A stretch of 64,000 nucleotides of DNA from NCBI GenBank assembly GCA_001282665.1, contig LN874945.1:1-64000 (forward strand). The letters are read 5' to 3'. This DNA is from Clostridiales bacterium mt11. Lineage in GTDB: Bacteria; Bacillota; Clostridia; Tissierellales; Tepidimicrobiaceae. Position numbers and translations under genes: made by a program. The notes under the pieces were generated by a model that saw only the letters and a program-made list of their open reading frames with translations, was not told where the DNA came from and did not search any database. Every line of letters starts with the position of its first letter. The stretch's first letter is position 1. Of this stretch, positions 1 to 9,002 are shown in pieces.

Positions 1-9
1 TTACATATT

Positions 10-45
10 AAAAGCTCTATTTCGTAGGTCGAAGTAGGGCTTTTT
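10..45 (+). terminator. Rho-independent terminator of an upstream gene
   Basis: A 15-bp stem (10-24 with 30-44, two G-U pairs) and a 5-nt loop run into a T tract. It lies just before the first complete gene and presumably ends a gene to the left of the window. Confidence 0.75.
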
Positions 46-104
46 CATTTGTAATAAATGCGAATATATTGTATAATTATGTAGTTAGGAACGAGGTGAT
101 AAAA

Positions 105-1946
105 GTGAATTATGAGGCTTCAAAATCTGAAAAGCATAAATTTAATGTACTTTTACAAGGGATATTAACTGCTCTTATAATAATCTTATTGAGTTTTTTG
201 ATAATGGCTATAACTTTTGTTTTTTCTAGTGCATCGCTAAACTTGCCTTTGTTTAAATCCTATTTTACTAGTATTGGGCTTATGTTGATGAATATAATTC
301 CCATTCTTATATTTATGATTTTTGTTTATATCTTATTTAATAGATTGTGGTTAAGCTTTGCTTTAACAAGTTTTTTATTTGTTACCATGTCTATAATCAA
401 TAAGTTTAAATTGACCTATAGAGATGATCCTTTTTCATTTATTGATATAAGACTTATAAGCGAATCTATGACAATGGCTGAGGAATATAAGATAACTTTA
501 AGCCCCAATATGATAAAGCTGATTTTAGTATTGATTGCAATTACCGTATTTTTAAAGATATTTTTTGCATATAAAATAGATTCTAAAAAGCTTAGGTTAT
601 CATTGTTAATCGTTTTAAGCATTGTAAGTGTATTTGTTTTTAAGGATATTTATTTTAATTCAGAAACCTATAATAGTTTAGGAGATAAAAGTTTAATAAA
701 TATATGGTCTAAGCCCCAACAGTTTCAATCCAAAGGATTTGTATATCCATTTATATATAGTATCACAGATGCTAAAGATACTGAACTAGAAGGGTATGAT
801 GAAGAAAAAGCCACATTAAGTTTATCTAAAAAAGAGTATCATAATATTCCTAAAGATGAAAAAGTAAATATAGTTGCTGTTATGCTAGAGTCCTATAATG
901 ATTTTTCTAAATTTGACAGTATAGAAATAGATCCAGAGGTATATAAAAATTTTCATCAGATACAAAGGGAATCCATTCATGGAAATTTGGTAACTAATAT
1001 ATTTGGTGGAGATACCATTAAAACAGAAAGAAGCTTTATTACTGGATATAGTTCTCATCCAAAGTATTTTAAAAAGACCAATTCTTTTGTATGGTATTTT
1101 AATGAACAAGGCTATAGAACGGAAGCTATGCATCCTATTTATGGCTGGTTTTATAATAGACGTAATATCAATGAATATTTAGGCTATGATAGCTTTGATT
1201 ATTATGAAAATAAATACCAAGAAATACAGGAAGCATTTTTTGATGATATGCACTTTTTTGACTATATAATAGAAGGTTATGAAAATAGCAAGGATAAAAA
1301 AGAGCCCTATTTTAATTTTTCTGTAACCTATCAAAATCACGGTCCCTATTCTACAGAAAAATATACGGATATAGAATATTTAAAGAAAAAAGCTAACTAT
1401 GATGATGCTAATTACAATATTATAAATAATTATTTATCAGGGGTTAGTAGAACGGATAAGGCCTTAAAGAAGTTAATAGATTATTTTAGGAATGAAAAAG
1501 AACCAACAATCGTAATATTATTTGGAGATCATAATCCTTGGCTTGGAAAAGATGCTGCAGGCTATGAAATGATGGATATAGATTTAGATTTTTCTAATGT
1601 GGAAGGTTTCTTAAATTATTATGAAACTCCATATATTATATGGGGAAACGATGCAGCAAAGACTAAGTTTAACAAATCCTTTGTAAAGAAGGGTAATGAT
1701 ATAAGTCCAAACTTTTTAATGGCAGAGCTTTTTGAATATCTTGGCTGGGGAGGAAATGAATATATGCAGTATATCATGGATGTAAAAAAATATTTTGATG
1801 TAAACCATGAGGTTTACTTTAAAGAAAATGGAGAATATACTGAGGAATTATCTCCTGCAAGTAAAAAGATATATGAAGATTTTATAAATGTAGAATACTA
1901 TTATAGCCATAATTTTAAAGAAAATAAAGCTAAGGCAGACTCTTAA
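105..1946 (+). CDS. LTA synthase-family membrane sulfatase
   Basis: About five hydrophobic segments fill the first ~200 residues. An extracellular sulfatase-fold domain follows, with the LtaS-type landmarks: a metal-binding Glu in MLESYNDF, a candidate nucleophile Thr in GGDTIKTERSF and the metal pair in FGDHNPW. Members of this family polymerise glycerol phosphate from phosphatidylglycerol onto a lipid anchor, or modify wall polymers, at the outer membrane face. The GTG at 105 is preferred because AGGTG (94-98) sits 6 nt upstream; an in-frame ATG at 69 has no such site. The length (613 aa) suits the family. Whether it is a polymerase, primase or phosphoglycerol transferase cannot be told from sequence. 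It is monocistronic and convergent with the TetR gene. Confidence 0.85.
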   Translation: MNYEASKSEKHKFNVLLQGILTALIIILLSFLIMAITFVFSSASLNLPLFKSYFTSIGLMLMNIIPILIFMIFVYILFNRLWLSFALTSFLFVTMSIINKFKLTYRDDPFSFIDIRLISESMTMAEEYKITLSPNMIKLILVLIAITVFLKIFFAYKIDSKKLRLSLLIVLSIVSVFVFKDIYFNSETYNSLGDKSLINIWSKPQQFQSKGFVYPFIYSITDAKDTELEGYDEEKATLSLSKKEYHNIPKDEKVNIVAVMLESYNDFSKFDSIEIDPEVYKNFHQIQRESIHGNLVTNIFGGDTIKTERSFITGYSSHPKYFKKTNSFVWYFNEQGYRTEAMHPIYGWFYNRRNINEYLGYDSFDYYENKYQEIQEAFFDDMHFFDYIIEGYENSKDKKEPYFNFSVTYQNHGPYSTEKYTDIEYLKKKANYDDANYNIINNYLSGVSRTDKALKKLIDYFRNEKEPTIVILFGDHNPWLGKDAAGYEMMDIDLDFSNVEGFLNYYETPYIIWGNDAAKTKFNKSFVKKGNDISPNFLMAELFEYLGWGGNEYMQYIMDVKKYFDVNHEVYFKENGEYTEELSPASKKIYEDFINVEYYYSHNFKENKAKADS

Positions 1947-1964
1947 TCTGCCTTAGCTTTATTT
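1922..1964. terminator. Bidirectional terminator between sulfatase and TetR genes
   Basis: A perfect 18-bp stem (1922-1939 with 1947-1964) has a 7-nt loop. The sulfatase stop codon (1944-1946) lies in the loop and the TetR stop codon in the right arm. A- and T-rich tails make it usable on both strands. Confidence 0.85.
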
Positions 1965-2609
1965 AATAAGAAAAGCATTAACGATAAGGTTTATATATTT
2001 CATGGTCTTTTCTAAAGCTTCATCATATTCCATTTTACCTTTTATTACTTTTAATAATATTCCTTCATGTAAAAGGGTAGTCATTTCATTAAGAGATTCA
2101 GCATCTTTATCTCTTATAAAACCTTCCTTAACACACTCATTTACGGTCATCATACCTCTTTTATATATATTATGTTTTAGCAGCATATTAGAAATGTCTT
2201 TAGTCTGACTTCCAAGTTCTTCAGGAAATAGTTTATAGTATTCTATTACATAATCTTCTAAATCCTTATCTAAATCAGGAAAAAATATTGCATAGTATAT
2301 TTCTGGTTTTTTATATGAAAAATGACAAAAACATTCCCATACTTTTAAAAATCTATCTAAAGCATTATCCGCATCCTTTAAATATTTTGGCAAGGCAAGA
2401 GTATAGTCTTTTATATATCTCATGGCAGCAAAGAAAATCAAATGATCTAGATTTTCAAAATAATTATATATAGTAGCACTGTTATAACCAGCTTTTTTAG
2501 CTACCTTTCGTATTGTGACTTTCTTAATACCTTCTTCTTCTAAAATTTCATGGGCTGCGTTAATAAAATAGGTCATAGTTCTTTTCCTTTGAAGTTCTTT
2601 TCTATTCAT
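1959..2609 (-). CDS. TetR/AcrR-family transcriptional regulator
   Basis: This 216-aa protein has an N-terminal TetR helix-turn-helix (ILEEEGIKKVTIRKVAKKAG, then NSATIYNYFENLDHL) and a C-terminal all-helical ligand/dimer domain that I cannot assign to a ligand. The ATG at 2609 has an AGGTG site just upstream. It is divergent from the betaine reductase genes, and a large palindrome overlapping their promoter lies between them. The simplest reading is a local repressor of the grd operon relieved by a substrate-related ligand. The TetR fold is certain; the target is inferred from position. Confidence 0.85.
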   Translation of the reverse strand: MNRKELQRKRTMTYFINAAHEILEEEGIKKVTIRKVAKKAGYNSATIYNYFENLDHLIFFAAMRYIKDYTLALPKYLKDADNALDRFLKVWECFCHFSYKKPEIYYAIFFPDLDKDLEDYVIEYYKLFPEELGSQTKDISNMLLKHNIYKRGMMTVNECVKEGFIRDKDAESLNEMTTLLHEGILLKVIKGKMEYDEALEKTMKYINLIVNAFLIK

Positions 2610-2704
2610 CTATTTCACCTGCCTTTTTCATACTCACATTTCATACTCACAACTCTATGGTATCATATCATAAGATTACACAGTAGACAATAATCGATAA
2701 AAAA

Positions 2705-2748
2705 ATAACATAATCGTGATTGAAATATAATCATGATTATGTTATCAT
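2705..2748 (+). promoter_or_regulatory. Candidate TetR operator overlapping the grdI promoter
   Basis: Two 17-nt arms (2705-2721 and 2729-2745) are inverted repeats matching at 16 of 17 positions with a 7-nt spacer. Each arm also contains its own short palindrome, AATCGTGATT (2712-2721) and AATCATGATT (2729-2738), 17 bp apart. A sigma-A-like promoter lies on top: TTGAAA (2720-2725), 17-nt spacer, TATCAT (2743-2748). A protein bound here would block transcription of grdI. It is the only strong palindrome I see in the TetR-grdI gap. Confidence 0.7.
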
Positions 2749-2818
2749 ACAATTAAAGATATTTATAATATTTAATTTAGTATTAAAAATATCTATAATG
2801 ATGAAGGGAGTGTAGAGT

Positions 2819-4144
2819 ATGAAACTTGAGTTGGGTAATTTTTATGTCAAAGATATAGCTTTTGGTGAGAAAACTTCTTATTTAAATGGGCTGTTGACAA
2901 TTAATAAGGAAGAGGCATTAAATGTTGTAAAAGAAGATGAGAATATAACTGTCGCAGATTTGTTTATAGTAAAACCAGGGGATAATGTAAGGTTAATACC
3001 GGTAAAAGAAGCAATAGAGCCAAGGGTTAGAGTTGAAGGAGGTCCAATATTTCCAGGAGTAACAGGGGATTTAATGCAATCAGGTAATGGCAGGACACTA
3101 GCTCTTAAAGATTGTAGTGTACTAGTAGTAGGCAAGCATTGGGGAGGATTTCAAGACGGACTTATAGATATGAGTGGAGAAGGAGCAAAGTATACTTACT
3201 ATTCCCAATTGAAGAATATTGTTTTAGTAGCTGATACAAATGAAGAGTTTGAAAAAAGAGAGCAACAAAAGAAAAATAAAGCTTTAAGATGGGCTGGAAT
3301 GAGATTAGCAGAATATATTGGATCTTGTGTAAAAGATTTAGAACCTGAAGAATTAGAAACTTTTGAATTAGAGCCTATAACAAAACGTTCAAGTGAAGTA
3401 AACGATTTACCATCTGTTGTATTAGTACTTCAACCACAATCTCAGATGGAAGAATTGGGATATAACGATTTAATATATGGATGGGATTCTAATAGAATGT
3501 TACCAACCTTTATGCATCCAAATGAAGTTTTAGATGGAGCAATAATATCTGGAAGTTTTATGCCTTGTTCATCTAAATGGTCGACTTATGATTTTCAGAA
3601 CTTTCCCATGATTAGAAGATTGTATGAAGAACATGGAAAGACTTTAAACTTCTTAGGAATAATAATGTCCAATTTAAATGTTGCATTAGACCAAAAAGAA
3701 AGAGCAGCGTTACTTGTGGCTCAAATGGCTAAATCACTAGGGGCAGATAGTGCCATTGTGGCAGAAGAGGGCTATGGTAATCCCGATGCAGATTTTATAG
3801 CATGTATTGTAGCTTTAGAAGATGTAGGAGTTAAAACTATAGGGTTGACTAATGAATGTACTGGTAGAGATGGAGCATCTCAACCATTGGTTACCTTAGA
3901 TTCTAAAGCCAATGCTATTGTATCTTGTGGAGATGTATCTCAGTTAATAGAACTTCCTCCAATGGAAACTGTATTAGGAGAATTAGAGTCCTTGGGAAGA
4001 GATGGATTTGCAGGTGGATGGGCTGGAGATGAAATACTAGGGCCATCAGTTAGAGAAGATGGTTCCATAATAATGGAGAATAATTCTATGTTCTGTGGAG
4101 ATCAAGTTGTTGGTTGGTCGATTAAAACGGTAAAAGAATTTTAA
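2819..4144 (+). CDS. grdI: Glycine/sarcosine/betaine reductase component B, alpha/beta proprotein
   Basis: This 441-aa protein matches the GrdE/GrdG/GrdI family. The proprotein cleaves itself before a cysteine, giving two subunits with a pyruvoyl (carbonyl) group that captures the amine substrate as a Schiff base. The likely cleavage residue is Cys250 in SFMPCSSKWSTYDF. A strong ribosome site precedes the ATG, and the selenoprotein partner starts 12 nt after the stop. The betaine type (GrdI) is preferred over glycine or sarcosine types because a BCCT betaine transporter follows; that choice is inference. Components A (GrdA) and C (GrdC/D) are not in the window. Confidence 0.88.
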   Translation: MKLELGNFYVKDIAFGEKTSYLNGLLTINKEEALNVVKEDENITVADLFIVKPGDNVRLIPVKEAIEPRVRVEGGPIFPGVTGDLMQSGNGRTLALKDCSVLVVGKHWGGFQDGLIDMSGEGAKYTYYSQLKNIVLVADTNEEFEKREQQKKNKALRWAGMRLAEYIGSCVKDLEPEELETFELEPITKRSSEVNDLPSVVLVLQPQSQMEELGYNDLIYGWDSNRMLPTFMHPNEVLDGAIISGSFMPCSSKWSTYDFQNFPMIRRLYEEHGKTLNFLGIIMSNLNVALDQKERAALLVAQMAKSLGADSAIVAEEGYGNPDADFIACIVALEDVGVKTIGLTNECTGRDGASQPLVTLDSKANAIVSCGDVSQLIELPPMETVLGELESLGRDGFAGGWAGDEILGPSVREDGSIIMENNSMFCGDQVVGWSIKTVKEF

Positions 4145-4156
4145 GGAGGTGTACTA

Positions 4157-5473
4157 ATGAAAAAGGCTATACTTTATATAAATCAATTCTTTGGTCAAAT
4201 TGGAGGGGAAGAAAAAGCAGACTTTCCTCCTGAAATAAAAGAAGGTCTTGTAGGACCAGCAATGGAATTAAATAAACAATTAGGAGAAGATATTGAAGTT
4301 ACTCATACAATCATCTGTGGTGACAATTTCATGGGTTCAAATACTGATGAAGCAGTAGAAACCATATTAAAGTATTTAGAAGATAAGGAGTTTGATATAT
4401 TCTTTGCAGGACCTGCATTTAGAGCAGGTAGATATGGTAGTGCTTGTGGTCATATAGGAAAAGCAGTAAAAGAAAAGTTTAAAGTTCCTGTTATAACTTC
4501 AATGAATGAAGAAAATCCAGGAGTAGAAATGTTCCATAAGGATCTATATATCTTTAAAGGTGGAGCAAGTGCAGCTGCTATGAGAAAAGACATCAAGAAG
4601 ATGACGGATTTTGCCAAGAAAATATTAAATGGAGAAGAACTTTTATCGGCTGAAGAAGAAGGCTATTATGGAAGAGGAATAAGACGTCAAGTTTGGTTAA
4701 AACAGCCTGTTACTGCAGCTGATAGAGTTATAGATATGCTGCTAAAGAAAGTACACGGTGAACCTTTTGAAACAGAATTACCAATACCTAAACAAGATAT
4801 GGTTCCTATAGCGGAATCTATAAAGGACTTATCCAGTGCAAAAATAGCTATAGTTACAACAGGAGGCATAGTTCCTATAGATAATCCAGATAAAATACAA
4901 TCTGCTTCAGCAACTAGATGGGGTAAATATAACATATCCAATTTAGATAGATTAGAAAGTGGAGCGTATAAAACTATCCATGCTGGATTTGACCCTGCTG
5001 CTGCAAATGCAGATCCAAATGTTATAGTTCCATTAGATGCTATGAGAGCTTACGAAAAAGAAGGGAAAATAGGAAAGGTTCATGATTACTTTTATTCTAC
5101 TGTTGGGACAGGCACTACTCAAGGAGAAGCTGCTAGAATGGGTAGAGAAATAGTAGCTGATTTAAAAGAAGCAAATGTTGATGGTGTTATATTAGTGTCA
5201 ACCTGAGGTACATGTACACGTTGCGGTGCAACTATAGTAAAAGAAATTGAAAAGACTGGTATGCCTATAGTACAAATGGCTAATTTAATTCCTGTTGCTA
5301 AAACTGTAGGCTCTAATAAGATGGTTCCTACCATATCAATACCATATCCATTAGGAGATCCAAGTACATCAAAAGATGAACAATGGAAATTAAGGTATTA
5401 TAGGGTTGGAGTGGCATTAGAAGCACTGACTATGGATGTTAAGGAGCAGACTGTATTTAAGGTTAGAATATAG
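4157..5473 (+). CDS. grdH: Betaine reductase component B selenoprotein subunit (Sec at TGA 5204-5206)
   Basis: The reading frame runs from ATG 4157 to TAG 5473 if the in-frame TGA at 5204-5206 is decoded as selenocysteine (residue 350). The sequence after the TGA continues the GrdB/GrdF/GrdH family without a break. It gives the U-x-x-C-x-x-C active site (Sec350, Cys353, Cys356) and a full length of 438 aa, normal for the family. A standard gene caller would split it into a 349-aa piece and a short C-terminal orphan. The protein attacks the Schiff-base-bound substrate and passes a carboxymethyl group to selenoprotein A. It is co-transcribed with grdI. Betaine specificity is inferred from the adjacent transporter. 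Confidence 0.92.
5204..5232 (+). promoter_or_regulatory. UGA(Sec) codon and candidate bacterial SECIS hairpin
   Basis: The TGA at 5204-5206 is followed after 13 nt by a GTTGC/GCAAC hairpin (5220-5224 with 5228-5232) with a GGT loop. Bacterial SECIS elements lie just inside the coding region after the UGA and present a short G-rich apical loop to SelB. The palindrome GTACATGTAC sits between codon and hairpin and could extend the fold. The position fits a SECIS; the exact structure is inferred. Confidence 0.65.
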
Positions 5474-5486
5474 TTTGTAAAATAAG

Positions 5487-5513
5487 AGGGTGATGAAATT
5501 ATCACCCTTTTTT
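5487..5513 (+). terminator. Terminator after grdH
   Basis: AGGGTGAT (5487-5494) pairs with ATCACCCT (5501-5508) over a 6-nt loop and runs into six T. It separates the reductase genes from the transporter and could act as a partial terminator. Confidence 0.8.
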
Positions 5514-5565
5514 AAAAATAGTTGGAAATTAGCATTTTAACTATATATAATTAGGAGGGAGAAAA

Positions 5566-7056
5566 GTGAACAATAAAAAAGGAAAAAATAATACTGTTTT
5601 CTATATATCTCTTATTATATCTGTGTTAGTGGTTCTATGGGGTATAGTAGCAAAGACAAGTTTTGCAAACTTTGCAAATACACTTCTCGATTTTTTGACC
5701 ACTAATTTTGGATGGTCTTATTTAATATCCATGTTGGTATTTGTAATATTTGCCATCATTTTAGCTTTTAGTAAATATGGAAATATAAAATTAGGAGCTG
5801 ATGATTCTAAACCCGAGTATAGTAACGCTTCATGGTTTGCTATGTTATTTGGAGCTGGTATGGGTATAGGACTTGTATTTTGGGGAGTAGCTGAGCCAAT
5901 TTCCCATTTTGTAAATCCACCAGGATTAGAACCTGGAAGTGTAGAAGCTGCAAACTTTGCAATGAAATCATCTTTTATGCATTGGGGTTTTCATCCTTGG
6001 GCAAATTATAGCATTATAGGACTTGCATTAGCTTATTTTCAATTTAGAAAGGATAAACCTGGTCTTATAAGCAGTATATTTATACCTCTACTTGGGGAGG
6101 AAAAGGTAAATGGACCTATTGGTAAATTAATAGATATACTTGCAGTTTTTGCTACAGTAGCAGGAGTAGCTACATCTTTAGGATTGGGAACTTTACAGAT
6201 TAATAGCGGATTGAACTATTTGTTTAATGTACCTGAAACAAGATTGATTCAAGTAGGTATAATCGTTGTTATCACCGTTTTATTTATTTGGACTGCAGTA
6301 AGTGGTATAGATAAAGGTATTAAAATTCTTGGAGATATAAATTTGTATTTGGCATTTTTGCTATTAGGGCTTGTTATAATATTGGGGCCAACGCTTAAAA
6401 TAATAAATACTTTTACAAATGGGGTAGGTCAATATATTAATGACTTTATAAGGGATAGTTTGAGTATAAATGTTTTCGGTGATAATAGTTGGCTAAATGG
6501 ATGGAGAATATTTTATTGGGCATGGTGGATAGCATGGGCACCTTTTGTAGGTACTTTTATAGCTCGTATATCTAAAGGAAGGACTATTAGAGAATTTATA
6601 GGAGGAGTTATACTAGCACCAGCATTGGCATCTATTATTTGGTTTTCAGCTTTCGGAACTATGGGAGTAAACTTAATAGATAAAGTTGGACTAGAGGGTC
6701 TATCCATGGCTGCTAAGGCGCCGGAAACAGCTTTATTTCAAGTATTTAATTATTATCCTTTAAGTTCTATATTGTCATTAATTACAGTAGTTTTATTGAG
6801 TACATTTTTTATTACCTCTGCTAACTCAGCTACCTTTGTACTGGGAATGCTTACTTCAGAAGGAAATTTAAATCCAAGTAATAATAAGAAAATACTTTGG
6901 GGAGTAGTACAATCTCTTCTTGCCACATCTTTATTACTTTCAGGAGGGCTAGAAGCATTACAAACAGCTTCTGTAGCAGCTGCATTTCCTTTTATATTTG
7001 TAATGCTATTTGCGATAGTGTCCCTTATGAAAGCACTTAGAGAAGAAAAGATATAG
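5566..7056 (+). CDS. BCCT-family betaine/choline/carnitine transporter
   Basis: This 496-aa protein has about twelve hydrophobic segments. It carries the BCCT hallmarks: FGAGMGIGLVFWGVAEP in the substrate region and the tryptophan-rich segment around WRIFYWAWWIAWAPFVG. BCCT carriers are Na+ or H+ symporters or antiporters for quaternary ammonium compounds. The GTG at 5566 follows GGAGGGAG. The gene lies 92 nt after grdH, behind a terminator, so it may have its own promoter. Here it most likely brings betaine in as fermentation substrate rather than as osmolyte; the long regulatory C-terminal tail of osmosensing BCCT carriers is not evident. Confidence 0.9.
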   Translation: MNNKKGKNNTVFYISLIISVLVVLWGIVAKTSFANFANTLLDFLTTNFGWSYLISMLVFVIFAIILAFSKYGNIKLGADDSKPEYSNASWFAMLFGAGMGIGLVFWGVAEPISHFVNPPGLEPGSVEAANFAMKSSFMHWGFHPWANYSIIGLALAYFQFRKDKPGLISSIFIPLLGEEKVNGPIGKLIDILAVFATVAGVATSLGLGTLQINSGLNYLFNVPETRLIQVGIIVVITVLFIWTAVSGIDKGIKILGDINLYLAFLLLGLVIILGPTLKIINTFTNGVGQYINDFIRDSLSINVFGDNSWLNGWRIFYWAWWIAWAPFVGTFIARISKGRTIREFIGGVILAPALASIIWFSAFGTMGVNLIDKVGLEGLSMAAKAPETALFQVFNYYPLSSILSLITVVLLSTFFITSANSATFVLGMLTSEGNLNPSNNKKILWGVVQSLLATSLLLSGGLEALQTASVAAAFPFIFVMLFAIVSLMKALREEKI

Positions 7057-7081
7057 CATTTAATATCATATTCAAACTATA

Positions 7082-7119
7082 AAAAAACTCTATTTGAATC
7101 TTAATAGAGTTTTTTATAG
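7082..7119. terminator. Bidirectional terminator between BCCT and ABC genes
   Basis: Arms 7082-7094 and 7103-7115 pair perfectly (13 bp) around an 8-nt loop. A-rich and T-rich flanks on the two sides serve both convergent genes. Confidence 0.8.
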
Positions 7120-7133
7120 CTTATATCGTATTA

Positions 7134-8828
7134 TTACGCTGCCACCTTTTCAATAGAATATAAGCTGTAGAAGAATTCCTTTTTGTCCATAAGCTCATTA
7201 AAGCTTCCCTCTTCGATTATTTCTCCATCTTCTAAAACCACTATCCTATCATATTTTTTAAGCAGTTCAGAATTTAATTTATGGGTGACTACAAGGCTGG
7301 TTAATCCTTCAATATCCAATAGAGAATTTTCTATTTCAAAGGAGGTTTCAGCATCTAAACTTGCTGTAGCTTCATCCAATAGGACAATAGGGGTATTTTT
7401 AATTAAAGCTCTAGCAATAGAAATCCTTTGCTTTTCTCCACCAGATAGATTGGAGCCGTTTTCTCCTACACTTGATTTTTTACCCTTTGAGAGATTTTCT
7501 ATTAATCCATTAAGACCTGAAAGTCTAATGGCATTATCTATTTCCTCATCTGAATACTCCCCATAGAGGGCTATATTGGATTCTATGCTATCGTCAAACA
7601 TGAATACATTTTGCTGTATAATGGACATCATTTCATATATGGAGGATAGCTTTATATTCTTAATATCCATTCCATCGATTAAAATATTTCCATCATAATC
7701 ATCATAATACCTTAAAATTAGCCTTAATAAAGTAGACTTTCCACTGCCGGATCTTCCTACGATGGCAATCTTTTCGCCTTTGTTAATGTCTAAATCCACA
7801 TTTTTAAGTATTTCTCTTTCTTCATTATAGGAGAAGGAAAGGTTTTTAAGTTCGATAGATTTATTGAAGCTATTCTTTATTACACCAGTATCTACATGAT
7901 TATTTTCATTGATAATCTTCTCTATTTTTTCATTTACAGGTTTAATCCCCTTTATCTTATTTACTATTACAGAAAAGTTGAGTATAGGACCTACTATGTA
8001 ATTCATAAGCTGTACTGAAGCAAGCATTCCTCCTGTGGTAAACTTTCCTTGTAATACTAGGTAAGTTCCAAGACCTAAAGGTACGAAGAATACCATTATA
8101 CCAAAGAATTCGGAAAGACAATTTACCATAGCTTCCATTTTAGTAGAACTATATTTTTTGTTCTCTACCATGTTATTCGATTTGTTAAAATCCTCTTTTG
8201 TTTTTTCCTCTATGTTAGAACTCTTTATCACTTCAAAACCTGTAAATATATCTTTAATCTTTGTTGTAAATGAACTTAAGCTGTTGGAATATTCAATTTT
8301 CCTTTTGCCAGTTTCCTTTTGAAATATTATAGGAATAAAAAGGGGTATAAAGCCTATGGCGAATACTACAATTGCTATGTATATATTCAACTTAAATATT
8401 GCATAGGTTCCTAGAACAAATACTGATATATATTGAAAACTATTTAAAATGTTGGTGAAATAATCTTGCTCGATTAAATTGGTATCATTGTTTATGGCTG
8501 AAATATAATCTGCGGTATTTTGAGAGCTGAAAGATGATATATCTTTGGATAAGATGCTGCTAAAAATATCCTTTTTTAACGAGGACATAGAATTTTTAAT
8601 AAATAATCCTCTAGAAATTTTAATTAGATATGAAAATATAGTACTTAGCACCATAAATATTATTCCAGCATATAGAGCTTTTCTAAAACCTAAACTGTTT
8701 CCACTAACGCTTATATCTACGATATTGCCAAGAATAAAAGCAAAATATACGCTTGCAGCAGAATTAAGTACTGCAAATAATAGGTTCATGAAAAACAATA
8801 ATTTAGATTTAAATAGATATTTTTTCAT
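7134..8828 (-). CDS. ABC transporter, fused permease and ATPase (half-transporter)
   Basis: The 564-aa protein has a six-helix exporter membrane domain (about residues 1-300) followed by a nucleotide-binding domain. That domain has Walker A GRSGSGKST, signature LSGGEKQR, Walker B VLLDEATASLD and a switch His in VVTHK. The ATG at 8828 follows AGGAGG. It is a type IV exporter half that would homodimerise; lipid, peptide or drug export are all possible. No peptidase domain or substrate gene lies nearby, so the substrate is unknown. The start faces the divergent YkvI-like gene across an AT-rich gap of about 170 nt with no clear operator. Confidence 0.88.
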   Translation of the reverse strand: MKKYLFKSKLLFFMNLLFAVLNSAASVYFAFILGNIVDISVSGNSLGFRKALYAGIIFMVLSTIFSYLIKISRGLFIKNSMSSLKKDIFSSILSKDISSFSSQNTADYISAINNDTNLIEQDYFTNILNSFQYISVFVLGTYAIFKLNIYIAIVVFAIGFIPLFIPIIFQKETGKRKIEYSNSLSSFTTKIKDIFTGFEVIKSSNIEEKTKEDFNKSNNMVENKKYSSTKMEAMVNCLSEFFGIMVFFVPLGLGTYLVLQGKFTTGGMLASVQLMNYIVGPILNFSVIVNKIKGIKPVNEKIEKIINENNHVDTGVIKNSFNKSIELKNLSFSYNEEREILKNVDLDINKGEKIAIVGRSGSGKSTLLRLILRYYDDYDGNILIDGMDIKNIKLSSIYEMMSIIQQNVFMFDDSIESNIALYGEYSDEEIDNAIRLSGLNGLIENLSKGKKSSVGENGSNLSGGEKQRISIARALIKNTPIVLLDEATASLDAETSFEIENSLLDIEGLTSLVVTHKLNSELLKKYDRIVVLEDGEIIEEGSFNELMDKKEFFYSLYSIEKVAA

Positions 8829-9002
8829 CTGAAACCTCCTTTTGAATTAATATTTAAATAAAACATATCATTAATTTCAAATAAAATCAATATAAAAGTT
8901 AAAAATATTAAAAAATAAATTTAAAATATTAATTATTTTAATAAAATAAGTTTTGTTATAGGATAAGCCCTCATTTTAATATTAATTATTGGAAGGAGGG
9001 GT

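Noticed and set aside
4157..5206. grdH as a truncated 349-aa gene or pseudogene
   Set aside because: The same frame continues with conserved family sequence directly after the TGA and restores the expected active-site motif and length; selenocysteine explains it fully.
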